64,000 nucleotides of DNA from Promethearchaeati archaeon (GTDB lineage Archaea; Asgardarchaeota; Heimdallarchaeia; JABLTI01). Location: assembly GCA_013166835.1 (NCBI GenBank), contig JABLTI010000001.1, positions 1 through 64,000 on the forward strand. Direction: 5' to 3'. The number at the start of each line of letters is the position of its first letter. Position 1 is the stretch's first letter. The notes beneath the pieces are model-generated. The model was not told the origin of the DNA and searched no databases. It worked only from the letters and a program-made list of their open reading frames with translations. The position numbers were made by a program, and so were the translations under genes. Positions 28,583-38,259 of the stretch are shown here, one piece after another.

Positions 28583-30478
28583 CTAATCATTCTTGACTAT
28601 CGGTTTAAGGTGTTCCAAAGACAGTTTTAACTGGAAGCTTTTCTCTGTTTTTAATGTATCACTTACAAGTTTTATTTTTTCTGAGTCTTCTTTCAAAGCA
28701 AAGAATAAACGCAAAGTAATTTCTAAATCGATTATATGGAGTATAAATTTGTACAAATGATTCTTCCTTTTAATGAAATCATTGAAGAGCTTCATTGTTT
28801 TCGCTTTATCCAAGATATTCCAAATAATTGCTTCATCACTTAGCAAATCTAAGATCATTTCATAATAACTTCCTCGTTTTCGCATCCATTCAAAATAAGG
28901 AACAGAGGAATATCTTGGTAGTAATGGCAATCTGAATAATGATTCGAAAAATTGTAGAGATTTAAATCCAAATTGAATAAACCAGGAAGCAAACAAACGA
29001 TTATACCAAATTAACGATGTTGTTGGATACTCTGCGAGTTCCTTATTTAAATGCTTAAGAGTTAAAAGCTCCAATTTTCGTTTCTTTCTTAGTTTAGGAT
29101 GTACTTTGAGGTAACTAGATATTATTTCTGGATGCGTGTATGGAACATTAACAGAAGCTAAATGACTAAAAGATTTAGATGCTCCCAACATGTAGCCACG
29201 AGCTCTTGTTTGAGTTAAGAGATATTCTAACCCTAAAGATTCGTTATCAATTTCCCATAAAAGATTTCTTTGTTCTTGCATGCCTTGCTCCAAAATCTTT
29301 AGTGTTTGATCTTTTGAAGCATCGAGAATTGAATAAAATGTTTTTTTCGGGAATGCATATTCATTAGCTATTAGATTTTCAATCAAACGTCTTTCAGGTG
29401 ACTTGTATTTTCTAACCAATTTTTCAGTGTATACTAAATAATTGCCACCAAAAGGACCATCACCTAATAATCCATCAAAAAACAGTTTTTCTCCATTTAC
29501 TTTCTCGTATAAAGCATGTCTAATACTAATTACATGATTAGATAATCCTTCACAGTGCCACATATGCTTGAAGCAGTATTTGAGTACATCAGCATCGCTT
29601 ATTACTTTGTATTGATGTGGGATACCAAGTATATCTGATACGCCCTTCGCATACTTTATTTCTTTTCCATCTGAAAAACTATCAAATGTGTATGTTTCAA
29701 TGGACTTTTTCCATTTCTTGTCTGTTGCGGAAATCAATAATCTGGAGTCCAATCCACCAGATAAAAGAAAGGCTAGATTCACGTTCTCTATTGCTGCATA
29801 ATTTTTCAATTGCTTTTTTAGAAGCTCACTAATCTCTGCTGCAGTTTGATCCAAATCATCCGTTTTTACATAATCTTTTGGAAAGGCATACCAAGTTTTC
29901 CTTCGGTTGATACCGTTCTCTAATACTTCTTGTGTTTTCTTTTCCCAATTTTTAATGGTAATTTTCGAGTTTCCTGGTAACAGTCGAATTTTTTTGAAAT
30001 ATGTTTTAACTCCTAATATAGAATGACAGAAGAGGTATTCAACTAATGCATTATAGTCTAATTCATTCAAAAGCTTTAGATGCATTGCTATTAGATATTT
30101 CAAATGTGATGAAATGATTATTTTTCCATTATCTAAAGTCGCTATGTAAACAAGATGTGTGCCAAATGGATCTGTTTTTATCTCCACATCCATTGTCTTT
30201 GTATTTACTGAAATAATAGGTGAATAACTGGTTTCTTTCTTCTTTTCTTTTTGTGGTTCTTTTAGAACCAGCATTTTTTTTGTATTTATCTGGAAATTAA
30301 TTGTTGTGTCTTTTTTCTCTAACAAGAAATTATCTTTCAAAAAATCAGCAGCCAATATAACACAATTTTTCTCTTTTGAGAATTCTGTTTGCTTGAATTC
30401 CCCTAAAAACACCTTTTCAATAGCATCCCTTTTAGGGGTATTACCATCCATTGCTAGTTGTATGTAGAAATGTGTCAT
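28583..30478 (-). CDS. Asparagine-synthetase-like protein lacking the catalytic Cys
   Basis: 631 aa. The synthetase half has the PP-loop LAFLLSGGLDSRLL (near residue 240) and a later DGLLGDGPFGG. The N-terminal half keeps the glutaminase-fold trace (DPFGTHLVYI, IISSHLKYLIAM), but the protein begins MTHFYIQ without the N-terminal Cys needed for glutamine hydrolysis. So it would use free ammonia, another nucleophile, or only adenylate a carboxylate. In glycan clusters such proteins amidate uronic acids; that role is inferred from location. Confidence 0.82.
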   Translation of the reverse strand: MTHFYIQLAMDGNTPKRDAIEKVFLGEFKQTEFSKEKNCVILAADFLKDNFLLEKKDTTINFQINTKKMLVLKEPQKEKKKETSYSPIISVNTKTMDVEIKTDPFGTHLVYIATLDNGKIIISSHLKYLIAMHLKLLNELDYNALVEYLFCHSILGVKTYFKKIRLLPGNSKITIKNWEKKTQEVLENGINRRKTWYAFPKDYVKTDDLDQTAAEISELLKKQLKNYAAIENVNLAFLLSGGLDSRLLISATDKKWKKSIETYTFDSFSDGKEIKYAKGVSDILGIPHQYKVISDADVLKYCFKHMWHCEGLSNHVISIRHALYEKVNGEKLFFDGLLGDGPFGGNYLVYTEKLVRKYKSPERRLIENLIANEYAFPKKTFYSILDASKDQTLKILEQGMQEQRNLLWEIDNESLGLEYLLTQTRARGYMLGASKSFSHLASVNVPYTHPEIISSYLKVHPKLRKKRKLELLTLKHLNKELAEYPTTSLIWYNRLFASWFIQFGFKSLQFFESLFRLPLLPRYSSVPYFEWMRKRGSYYEMILDLLSDEAIIWNILDKAKTMKLFNDFIKRKNHLYKFILHIIDLEITLRLFFALKEDSEKIKLVSDTLKTEKSFQLKLSLEHLKPIVKND

Positions 30479-30568
30479 TAAGAGCCGCCAAATAAATTTT
30501 TAATGTAAACCTTCAAGATAAAAAATATAAAAAACTATCCCAGATAATGATTAGTAAATATCTCGGTT

Positions 30569-31804
30569 GTGTTAATATTGAACGCAAAGAAGAACAAACT
30601 AAAGCAAAATAAAAAGCAAGTGAATACAAAACCAATTGTTTTCATCACAGTAGCTTGTTCTTTTTTCATCGATCATCGAGTTAATCAAGAATTAGCAAGT
30701 CTGATAAAGAATGGTTTTTACGCTTATATTTTATCATGGGATAGAGAGCGCAAGTACTCAGACAAAGAAACTGAGAATTATTATGTAAAGAATGCTAAAC
30801 TTTTGGATGCCAATAAATTTAGTAAAATTCTTTTTCTTTTATCAGCAATTTTATTTCAATTTTTGATTGTTTTCTATGGGATTAAACTAATACGTAAACA
30901 CAAAAGAATGATTATACATGCGAATGATTTCAATACTCTAGCAGGTGTAATTTTCCTGAAAATGATATTCCCTAACAGGATTCAAGTCATCTATGATAGT
31001 CACGAGTTCACACGTTTTGTTTACAAAGAATGGTATGGTCCAATAGTTGGAAATATAGTAACAAGTCTTGAAATCAAGTTCATCAAGTATTTTGACAAGA
31101 TAATAACCGTCAGTACACCAATTAAGAAATATCTTGAGACAATCTCTAATAAAGATGTAAAGGTTATCTGGAATTATCCCACAGAAAGTTTGCTACCTAA
31201 AATATCGAAAGCTAAAGCTAAAAAGGCTCTCGGTTTAAAGGTTAATGATTTTGTATTAATTTATATTGGTACACTTAGAATAGATGTTGCATTGTTCGAG
31301 CTGATTTCTGCTGTAAGTATTTTGAAGGAAAAACAACTCACACCAAATCTCAAAATCCTAATTGTTGGGGATGGTCCCTTTCTTCATCAAATACATGAGA
31401 TGGTTGAAAAAAATCATCTTTCAGATTTTGTTAGAATTATCGGACGAGTTGAAAGAGAAAAAGCAATGAACTATTTGCGAGCTGCAGATATATCCTACAT
31501 CCTATTTTCTTTGAAAGGAATGAACACTAAAATTGGTATGCCTTGGAAACTATTTGAAAGCTTGTTAAATGAAACTCGCGTTTTAACTATGACTGATACT
31601 TATGCTGCTCATTTCGCTAAGAAGTACAATGTAGGATATACCGTTGCATCAATCACACCGATTGAAATTGCAAACACAATTTCGACGATTTACAAACAAA
31701 AGATCAAAGATGATTTTCATATACCGCAAAAATTTGTTTGGGAAAATCAGGAAGATGAATTCATCAAAATCTACTTAGAATTAATACAAGAAAGTAAATC
31801 TTGA
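30569..31804 (+). CDS. GT4-family glycosyltransferase
   Basis: 411 aa, GT-B fold. N-terminal domain: FITVACSFFIDHRVNQEL, IIHANDFNTLAG, VIYDSHEFTR. C-terminal donor domain: LIYIGTLRIDVALFELI, LIVGDGPFLHQI, IGRVEREKAMNYLRAADISYI, then GMPWKLFESLL, a partial E-x7-E region. A hydrophobic helix near residues 88-110 could anchor it to the membrane. Start GTG 30569 or TTG 30578. Next to the GT2 on the same strand (95-nt gap). Confidence 0.83.
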   Translation: MLILNAKKNKLKQNKKQVNTKPIVFITVACSFFIDHRVNQELASLIKNGFYAYILSWDRERKYSDKETENYYVKNAKLLDANKFSKILFLLSAILFQFLIVFYGIKLIRKHKRMIIHANDFNTLAGVIFLKMIFPNRIQVIYDSHEFTRFVYKEWYGPIVGNIVTSLEIKFIKYFDKIITVSTPIKKYLETISNKDVKVIWNYPTESLLPKISKAKAKKALGLKVNDFVLIYIGTLRIDVALFELISAVSILKEKQLTPNLKILIVGDGPFLHQIHEMVEKNHLSDFVRIIGRVEREKAMNYLRAADISYILFSLKGMNTKIGMPWKLFESLLNETRVLTMTDTYAAHFAKKYNVGYTVASITPIEIANTISTIYKQKIKDDFHIPQKFVWENQEDEFIKIYLELIQESKS

Positions 31805-31898
31805 GTAAACAGATAATTTTTAAAATAAACCTTTATCAGAAAAAAACAATCTAGATACCTATCTAGGAAAAATTGGTTCCTTCATTGGATGTTAACTC

Positions 31899-32819
31899 AT
31901 GTTTAAGGGTAAGAAACTAGCTGTGATAATTCCAGCTTTAAACGAAGAAAGACTTATCAAAAGTACACTTTCAGGCATCCCAGATTATGTTGATAAAATA
32001 ATCGTGATAGATGATTTCTCAACTGATAAAACAGTTGATATGATTATGGAATTTGCCAAGCAAGATAAAAGAATTGAATTAATTCGACATGAAAAAACCC
32101 ACGGTGCTGGGGGAGCTATTATTTCTGGTTTTAAAATCGCCCTACAAGATGAAGATGTTGAGCTTATCAGTATTATGGATGGCGATGATCAAATGCGTCC
32201 AAAGCACCTGCCGGAATTACTTGCCCCAATAGTTGAAGGGAAAACAGAATTTACAAAAGGGAATCGTTTGAAACGAAGTCATTGGAAAGGCATGAGTAAA
32301 TTCAGATTATTTGGTAATCTCTTACTTTCTTTTCTCAACAAGAAGATCTCGGGTTATTGGGCAATAGAGGATCCTCAAAACGGTTATGTAGGGTTATCAG
32401 CTGCTTTTCTAAGAAGAATGGATCTTGATTCCTTATACAAAGGATACGCGTTTGAAAATGATTTTATGATAAAAGCAAATGTTGCAAATGTGAAGATGCA
32501 GAATGTCTTGATTCCAGCCTATTATGGTGAAGAACAATCGAAATTGAAGTATGGTCCCTTTATCACTAATACAAGCTGGCATTTGTTTAAATCGTATTAT
32601 TGGCGTTTGTGGCATAAATATATCAAAACGTTCCATATAGTTGGTATCTTAACAATTCTAGGATTTTTAGATTTAATTGGAGGTTTAATTGCAGGGGGAA
32701 TACTAGGATTCTCTCCCATTTCGATAATAGCAATTCCTTGTGCTGGTTTTGGCTTCATGCTCATAGCATTCTTTATTGATATTATAAAAGGAATAAGACT
32801 TTCAAAATCTATGAAATAA
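31899..32819 (+). CDS. GT2 glycosyltransferase, dolichyl-phosphate sugar synthase-like
   Basis: 306 aa. GT-A fold with LAVIIPALNEERLIKSTL, VIDDFSTDKTVDM and the metal-binding IMDGDDQM motif. Two C-terminal transmembrane helices (about 245-300) follow, as in DPM1-like or DolP-glucose synthases with membrane tails. It probably makes a polyprenyl-phosphate sugar donor that GT-C enzymes in this cluster could use. Confidence 0.86.
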   Translation: MFKGKKLAVIIPALNEERLIKSTLSGIPDYVDKIIVIDDFSTDKTVDMIMEFAKQDKRIELIRHEKTHGAGGAIISGFKIALQDEDVELISIMDGDDQMRPKHLPELLAPIVEGKTEFTKGNRLKRSHWKGMSKFRLFGNLLLSFLNKKISGYWAIEDPQNGYVGLSAAFLRRMDLDSLYKGYAFENDFMIKANVANVKMQNVLIPAYYGEEQSKLKYGPFITNTSWHLFKSYYWRLWHKYIKTFHIVGILTILGFLDLIGGLIAGGILGFSPISIIAIPCAGFGFMLIAFFIDIIKGIRLSKSMK

Positions 32820-32830
32820 TGTTTTCTAAT

Positions 32831-34681
32831 TTATGGTGAATTGAAAGGTAGGAACAATACTGAAAATCCATTATCATAGATACGATGAACATATGGGTTT
32901 AATGGAATTAATTGACTAATGTCTGGATACTTCTTGATGAAGTTATCATTTTCTCCTCCATACACTGCCCAACCTACAATATATCCATCTTTATACATGA
33001 TTTGACTTGTGAAAATATAATCTATTTCCGGATAGATTTCCCAAGGAGAGGTGTTAGCTACTAGGTTTGTTCTGTTCGTTTCATTTGCCAGGAGTATCGT
33101 CGTCAGCCAACTCGCATTCCCAATTTCAAAGGTAGCTCCTAGGTTACCATAACCCTCTACAATAGCTGCCAGTCTGAAATCTGAATCGACAACAATGTTT
33201 TGTCCTTCAACCCAGGATGGGTAACTCAAGTTTTCAACAAAAATGATGAAATCAATTGCCGCAAACTCTGCTTGCCAATAAACTTCTTGTTGCCCCCAGT
33301 TGTTTTCAGGTTTTGGATACGAATAAGTTGTAGTAAGAGCCATTGCTCCAATTAAAGCAATCAAAGTCACTGCTTTCCATTTTCGTAGCTTCACTTTTTT
33401 TAGGATGTTAAATATTGCAATTGCTGGAAGCAAGGTTAATATTCCGATAATATACAATGCTAATCTTCCAAGTATGCTAGACATAATTGGGATAGCAGCT
33501 GTTACCAATATAATAGCAAATTGACTCAAAACCCAACCACGGATGACTCGACTTCTTGTTTTATTTGCTTTTGGCAAAGAAACTAATCCCAAAGCTGCTA
33601 GCGGTGGAGTAACCAGGATAGGCGTTCCAGCAAGAATGCCTGCCCAGATTGTCTGATCAGGACTTGCAGCTCCAAAAAACATTGCAAAAATAAAAATGGC
33701 AATATCACCAACGGTAGTAAAGACAATTATCGCTATGTTGATTTTCTTTCTTTCAAAATTATAGAAGAGCACTGAAAATCCAAGTGCAAGAAGGAGTAAC
33801 CCTCCAAAAATCATGATGAACGTCGTGCTGAGCGATATTCCTGCAAACAGGACAGAAAAAGCACTTTGTATAAATGAAAGAGGAAATCCATTCAAACCAA
33901 AAAACCAGTAGAGTATGACAAAAAGATCTATTGCAACCAGAATTCCGAGGTTGATCAAGATATTCTTCCAATTAGCTGTTTTTGTTTTGAAACGTCTGAA
34001 AAGCACATCATAAGGCAAGACAACATGCCAGATTGCTAGAACCATTACTGTTGTCAAATGATGAACTAAAGTAATTACCACAGTCATGAGTATCGCGAGA
34101 ACTATCATTCGAATTTCTTTACTCTCTAAATAGCGATAAAGATAGAATACCACAAAAGGCACAATTCCCAGAACGGCAACTTCAGGTGCTACATTTTGAT
34201 TTCTATAAACAATAAGACCAAAGAAAGACATAAAGAACATGGATAATAATGCTACAGTTTTCGAGCCAGTCAATCTTCTTGCTAAAACAAAGAAAATTAT
34301 AAGTTGCACTGAGCAAATTATCTGGGGAAAAACAAAAATAGCCCAAATAAACGGTTCACCATTTGTACCCAATAAATATTCTGCCATTATCAGTATAAAT
34401 GTAAATCCCGGAGGATCTCGCGCAATATCTCCTAGATTAAACCATCCTTCATAAAACACCTCACGCATATGGCGCAAGTAAAACCAACCATCATAAGCAG
34501 TTGGCATTCCTTCTCTGAAGAGTCTCCAAGCTCTAAACAAAAATCCAAATAATGTGATTAGAATTGTTAAACTAATGATTAGAAAGTCGCCTCTAGTATA
34601 ACCTCGATTTTTTCTTTTATTATCCTCTGTGAATATCGAGTTTATTCCATTGGAGTTTTTTTCAGCATTTTTTAATGCCAA
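32831..34681 (-). CDS. STT3/GT-C-like multi-pass membrane protein
   Basis: 616 aa with about 13 helices. The first loop (TAYDGWFYLRHMREVFYEG, then ARDPPGF) resembles the DxWYHLR-type motif of oligosaccharyltransferase STT3 and related GT-C proteins. A C-terminal domain of about 150 aa lies outside the membrane. I see no canonical WWDYG, so true oligosaccharyltransferase activity is doubtful; a lipid-linked sugar transferase is the alternative. It starts at TTG 34681 with purine-rich AGGAAGG upstream, 25 nt after the CaCA exchanger gene. Confidence 0.65.
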   Translation of the reverse strand: MALKNAEKNSNGINSIFTEDNKRKNRGYTRGDFLIISLTILITLFGFLFRAWRLFREGMPTAYDGWFYLRHMREVFYEGWFNLGDIARDPPGFTFILIMAEYLLGTNGEPFIWAIFVFPQIICSVQLIIFFVLARRLTGSKTVALLSMFFMSFFGLIVYRNQNVAPEVAVLGIVPFVVFYLYRYLESKEIRMIVLAILMTVVITLVHHLTTVMVLAIWHVVLPYDVLFRRFKTKTANWKNILINLGILVAIDLFVILYWFFGLNGFPLSFIQSAFSVLFAGISLSTTFIMIFGGLLLLALGFSVLFYNFERKKINIAIIVFTTVGDIAIFIFAMFFGAASPDQTIWAGILAGTPILVTPPLAALGLVSLPKANKTRSRVIRGWVLSQFAIILVTAAIPIMSSILGRLALYIIGILTLLPAIAIFNILKKVKLRKWKAVTLIALIGAMALTTTYSYPKPENNWGQQEVYWQAEFAAIDFIIFVENLSYPSWVEGQNIVVDSDFRLAAIVEGYGNLGATFEIGNASWLTTILLANETNRTNLVANTSPWEIYPEIDYIFTSQIMYKDGYIVGWAVYGGENDNFIKKYPDISQLIPLNPYVHRIYDNGFSVLFLPFNSP

Positions 34682-34706
34682 TGAACCTAACCTTCCTTTC
34701 TAATAT

Positions 34707-36230
34707 TTAGAATATCGTTATTCCCGTAAACTCACCAACTAGCAGTAGGAAAGCAAATAGCTGAGCCAGAATGATCATTATTCCTTCAAACGACGAAATC
34801 CGGTGATCATCTGACATTGATCTTTTAACAAACCAGAGTATGCCTGCTAAGGCGATAATTTGGAAGAGCATAAAACCATCTATCGGAGCAGAAACGATTG
34901 TAGCAAATAGTCCGAATATTAGTAAAGTCATTTGCAGAATACCGCCAAGAATATTTCCAAGTGCAATATCCGTTTTTCCTTTAGCAGCAGCAACAACAGC
35001 AATTCCATGTTCAGGAATAGCTCCTGCAAAGCCAACAATTAAAGCCATTAAGCCTACATGAATAGGAGTTTCGTGTAAAACAGTTTCCACAGCTGTACTA
35101 AGTAAGAAACCACCACCTGCGATTCCAGCAATACCTATAACAACTAGAACTATTGCTGCCTTCATGGATAAATGTGGACGTTCCATTGTGGGAGCATTTA
35201 GGAAAGGATTATAAATTGTTTTAGAAGCTCCAGTGTAAGTCTCTTTTATATCTGGAGCAGTAGGATCTATTATATTGATTTCTTCTGGTGTATCCAAAAT
35301 TTTTCGATGAGCATGTTCAGTTATTTCTACTTTCTCTGCTATTTTCTTCATTTCTAGCATTTTTTCGTCAAGTTTACTTCTAGTTGGTTTTGTTGCTCTC
35401 TCAGTTTCATCATATTCTTCTAGTGCTTTCGCTTCTTTACTTTTTACTATTAAATAAACAAGGTAAATGAGATAGCTAACCACCAAAGCTATTCCAGCCA
35501 TTTGTGGAAGGTCACCAGTTAATGTAGTACCTTCTTCCATCGGGAATTCACCTGCATTTAATTTCTCTATAATAGTATTAATGAATTCAACAACTGCAAC
35601 ACCAAAAGTTAGTAGCGTTGCTATGAAACCCCATCTTAACAAAACTCCTTCAGCCATAATGGTTGTTTTTTTAACCTCAATATATCCTTTCTTTCTGCCA
35701 CCAACAAGAACTATTATACCAAGAAGAATAGCATTGAAACCAGCAGCAGCTAATGTAGTATAAAATGCTGTAACAACTAAATCATGACCAACTTCTGTGC
35801 CTTTGAGTATAAACTCCCCTTTAATCAACATAATTCCCGCAGCAATAGCTTCTGGTAAATTACTTGCTAAGCTTGAAATTACTCCAGCTACATAGGCAGT
35901 AAGTCCTATTGTTCGCATAATATTGTCTAACCCATCAACTGCCCATTCACTTGGTCTGAAAGCTAACCATAACCCAAGAAGTGCTGCAGTTACTACGAAT
36001 CCTATTAGGATTCCTAATTTATTACTTTCAAATCTTGTGTTTAAAATATACATTGTAATAGTTGTTGCAAGAAGAAGTCCAATAATTAGAAATTCATACC
36101 AAGGTAACTTGATTATGGACCATAAGGTTCTTTGTTCTTGAGTTTCCTCTTCTAAAATAATCAAATCATCTATATCGATAGCTGTTTCAGTGGTCTCTTT
36201 TTTTTCTTTTCTTTTCTTCTTGTCAACCAT
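34707..36230 (-). CDS. Sodium/calcium exchanger-family (CaCA) membrane protein
   Basis: 507 aa with about 11-12 helices in two halves. The alpha repeats are visible as SLASNLPEAIAAGIMLIKG (near 115) and GFAGAIPEHGIAVVAAAKGKTDIALGNILGG (near 405), with the acidic residue and Pro-Glu of the ion-binding site. The halves are joined by a charged cytosolic loop of about 90 aa (KSKEAKALEEYDETER..). It probably exports Ca2+ or another cation against Na+ or H+. ATG preceded by AAGGTA. Co-directional with the GT-C gene, though a functional link is not obvious. Confidence 0.83.
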   Translation of the reverse strand: MVDKKKRKEKKETTETAIDIDDLIILEEETQEQRTLWSIIKLPWYEFLIIGLLLATTITMYILNTRFESNKLGILIGFVVTAALLGLWLAFRPSEWAVDGLDNIMRTIGLTAYVAGVISSLASNLPEAIAAGIMLIKGEFILKGTEVGHDLVVTAFYTTLAAAGFNAILLGIIVLVGGRKKGYIEVKKTTIMAEGVLLRWGFIATLLTFGVAVVEFINTIIEKLNAGEFPMEEGTTLTGDLPQMAGIALVVSYLIYLVYLIVKSKEAKALEEYDETERATKPTRSKLDEKMLEMKKIAEKVEITEHAHRKILDTPEEINIIDPTAPDIKETYTGASKTIYNPFLNAPTMERPHLSMKAAIVLVVIGIAGIAGGGFLLSTAVETVLHETPIHVGLMALIVGFAGAIPEHGIAVVAAAKGKTDIALGNILGGILQMTLLIFGLFATIVSAPIDGFMLFQIIALAGILWFVKRSMSDDHRISSFEGIMIILAQLFAFLLLVGEFTGITIF

Positions 36231-36397
36231 TTCTATCTACCTTGCTCTTTCATAATAACTCAAGAGGACAAATAAAATCTTTTTGTAAGTGATTTAATTC
36301 TGACAAAATTTTCTGGTATCGAAAGATAATTAGATGGAAAGTGATAGATTATTAATCAATATTGAAGTAAAATCTTCAAGAAATAGGGGTCATATAA

Positions 36398-37138
36398 TTG
36401 GAAATTGCGGAAGATCTTGGTTTAAAAACCTACAACATCACTGCTAATCAATTGCCTTCGATAATTGTCAAGCTGTTAAAAGTAGGACGGCCATTCTATT
36501 TACCATCAGTTGATGAACTAAGTTTACCGGATATTGCTATTGATCAAGTCATTCTTGTAATAATTGATAATTTTAGTCTATATGAAGTAATTACTTACCA
36601 ACCAACTTGGATGATTAAGAATCTAGAAAACCTTTTGCTCATAGACACAGAATCCAAAATGAAATCACTTTCAGGTCCAATGCTTGAATCTACTTTTTTC
36701 AGTAAAGATAGTCTCACCTTTAATTTGCTTTCTGCTCTTAATTTCAATGGAAAACAAGTAAAGGCGATTGCTCGAAAAGAAGATATTCCCAAGATAACAA
36801 ATGAACAATCACTTGTACAAACAGAAAAATCAGATGTTAATATTTATGTGCAAGCAATTAAAGCAATAAACAGAAATGATTTACTAGTTCTACATTTTGC
36901 TGATTTCGATGAGATGTATGAAAGATATTCCATGAATCCCCCAGAGGATATTGCTTCAAAAATTATAAGACGAACTGATAAATGGCTCAATCTCTTTTGG
37001 CAACAATCAATAGATGGTACAGTTATGTTAGTAGTTGGGAATGATGGCAAGAAACCCCTTGAAATGAATCTTCAAGGACAAGCAGCTGAATGGAAAAGAG
37101 CTAATTTACCTATCGGTTTTATAAAATTTCCAAAATGA
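36398..37138 (+). CDS. Unknown soluble protein, possible degenerate alkaline-phosphatase fold
   Basis: 246 aa. The alternation of strands (DQVILVIIDNFSLYEVI, DLLVLHFADFDEMYERY, GTVMLVVGNDGKKP) recalls the alkaline phosphatase/phosphoglycerate mutase superfamily. However, the usual metal-binding Ser/Thr, Asp and His set is not evident, so it may be inactive. TTG start at 36398 with AGGGG about 8 nt upstream. Convergent with uppP, 15 nt apart. Function unknown. Confidence 0.6.
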   Translation: MEIAEDLGLKTYNITANQLPSIIVKLLKVGRPFYLPSVDELSLPDIAIDQVILVIIDNFSLYEVITYQPTWMIKNLENLLLIDTESKMKSLSGPMLESTFFSKDSLTFNLLSALNFNGKQVKAIARKEDIPKITNEQSLVQTEKSDVNIYVQAIKAINRNDLLVLHFADFDEMYERYSMNPPEDIASKIIRRTDKWLNLFWQQSIDGTVMLVVGNDGKKPLEMNLQGQAAEWKRANLPIGFIKFPK

Positions 37139-37153
37139 TTTCTTTTCGTATTT

Positions 37154-38104
37154 TCATACAGTTGTTGTCAGTGCCAATATTATTATAATTAATGTAATGA
37201 CTAACGCCAGTGCTCCAATAGTTATACAGAACCATCCAAAATTCACTTTCTTTGCTAATCTCAGAAATAGTTCTATCGTAGCGAATCCTACGACTGCTGA
37301 AATTATTACCGCTAAAATCATTCCATACCATGGGATGCCTGCAAATGAATATTCTCCTTGCACTAAATCTATGATTATAATTAGAAGATTCCCACCAATG
37401 ATTGCTGGAATGCTTAGGAGAAAACTACCACGCAAAGAATCTTCTTCATTTACACCTTCAATCAACATAGTACCAATAGTTGTTCCTGATCGTGAGATTC
37501 CTGGAATTATGGCAAGACCTTGAGCTAACCCAACAATCAGCATTTCCCAATTTTTCATTTCGTAGAGAGATTTCTTTGCGGTTTTTCTTTTCGAAACTAA
37601 AATGAATATTCCAGTTGCAATCAAGAAAACACCAATAATCAATGTTATAATATCTCCACTTGCTAATCGGCCATTCGCAAAATAGAGGTCGCCTTCTTGT
37701 AGTAAAAACTTAATCACAAGAAGAAGCGGAACTCCAATAATTGCAGTTCCTGCTGTTGCTATGAGAAGGAATTTCCAGAGGATTTTCCTTTTTTCAGATT
37801 CTGTAAACTTTTCTTCCTCAACAGATTCTTCTTCTTTTTCTATTGTTTGCACTTCAGCATTCTCTTCGTTTTCTTCTTTCTTCCTTGATTTAATATTGAA
37901 AAGCAAAAAGAAATCTTTCCTGAACCGAACTAAGACGGCAAGCATTGTTCCTAGGTGGAGAAACAATGCAATTGCTACAGCATTGGTTGGGTCTCCAAAC
38001 CAGTTTAAGATAAGAACGACTTGACCTTCACTAGAAACAGGTAGCCATTCCAATAATCCTTGTACTATCGCAAGTAAAATTATAAGACCTATTCCAACCG
38101 CCAT
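37154..38104 (-). CDS. uppP: Undecaprenyl/polyprenyl-diphosphate phosphatase
   Basis: 316 aa. BacA/UppP family: motif 1 LLEWLPVSSEGQ (near 18) and motif 2 GISRSGTTIG (near 203), with about 8 helices. It would recycle the lipid carrier of surface glycan assembly, which fits the glycan cluster 3 kb upstream. Odd feature: an acidic insert of about 45 aa between helices 2 and 3 (EENEENAEVQTIEKEEESVEEE) in a predicted cytosolic loop. Confidence 0.9.
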   Translation of the reverse strand: MAVGIGLIILLAIVQGLLEWLPVSSEGQVVLILNWFGDPTNAVAIALFLHLGTMLAVLVRFRKDFFLLFNIKSRKKEENEENAEVQTIEKEEESVEEEKFTESEKRKILWKFLLIATAGTAIIGVPLLLVIKFLLQEGDLYFANGRLASGDIITLIIGVFLIATGIFILVSKRKTAKKSLYEMKNWEMLIVGLAQGLAIIPGISRSGTTIGTMLIEGVNEEDSLRGSFLLSIPAIIGGNLLIIIIDLVQGEYSFAGIPWYGMILAVIISAVVGFATIELFLRLAKKVNFGWFCITIGALALVITLIIIILALTTTV

Positions 38105-38211
38105 TGCATCTGCCTTCTATTCAAAGAAAAATAGAACTAGAAATACAAAAAAGTTTTCAATCATCTAACCATAATTTATAAAACTTTCACGTTTTTAAAC
38201 AATATAGATTC

Positions 38212-38221
38212 AATATATATA
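38212..38221 (+). promoter_or_regulatory. TATA-box-like promoter of degV (copy 1)
   Basis: AATATATATA lies about 40 bp before the ATG at 38260, so transcription would begin near 38245. A GAGGAG ribosome-binding site follows at 38246-38251. Confidence 0.45.
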
Positions 38222-38259
38222 GTCTAAAATTATACAGTAAGTATTGAGGAGATAGACTG

